DNA of 5,701 nucleotides from Fimbriimonadaceae bacterium (lineage in GTDB: Bacteria > Armatimonadota > Fimbriimonadia > Fimbriimonadales > Fimbriimonadaceae), in contig JAIBBE010000076.1 of the NCBI GenBank assembly GCA_019694835.1, positions 1 to 5,701 of the forward strand. Direction: 5' to 3'. Of this stretch, positions 5,690-5,701 are shown piece after piece. Each line of letters begins with the position of its first letter. The first letter of the stretch is position 1. Made by a program: the position numbers and the translations under genes. The notes under the pieces are model-generated. The model did not search any database and was not told where the DNA came from. It worked only from the letters and a program-made list of their open reading frames with translations.

Positions 5690-5701
5690 ACGGGGGATGG
5701 G

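Noticed and set aside
1..5701. CRISPR array, tRNA or insertion sequence
   Set aside because: No regularly spaced repeats, no cloverleaf-like segment and no transposase or integrase motif were seen on either strand.

Overview
The window looks like an accessory island in a high-GC bacterium, most likely a proteobacterium. The genus cannot be told from this sequence. All convincing genes lie on the minus strand, so the window reads right to left.

Right flank (5701 to about 5354): a 34-residue lysine-rich gene (5575-5679, GTG start) has an almost pure G/C third codon position, like a resident chromosomal gene. A strong GC-rich hairpin follows it (5524-5555). About 220 bases then separate it from the next gene. 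This stretch holds two small dyads that may belong to the control region of the operon below.

Centre (5353 to 316): four co-directional genes are packed with almost no space between them. They encode (1) a Dam-like D12-class DNA adenine-N6 methyltransferase, (2) a calcineurin-like metallophosphoesterase, (3) a large AAA-type ATPase with ORC/CDC6-like features, and (4) an unrecognised protein whose two halves each begin with a Gly-(Tyr/Phe)-Glu motif. Junctions are a 4-base ATGA overlap, a 1-base gap and an 8 or 11-base overlap, so the four are almost certainly one translationally coupled operon. Third-position GC is visibly lower than in the flanking small gene (20 of the first 30 codons of the phosphoesterase gene, against 33 of 34 in the small gene), which fits acquired DNA.

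Left flank (315 to 1): about 300 bases hold no convincing gene, only short repeats and hairpins. A good Shine-Dalgarno sequence and ATG at the very edge suggest another minus-strand gene starting at base 17 and leaving the window.

Interpretation: a methyltransferase that marks DNA, an NTPase, a phosphoesterase that could be the effector and a possible ligand-binding protein look like a modification-linked defence or genome-conflict module. No restriction endonuclease is recognisable. I could not match this gene set to a named defence system from the sequence alone, so it is the main candidate for something undescribed. The component families are supported by motifs; the system-level role is inference.
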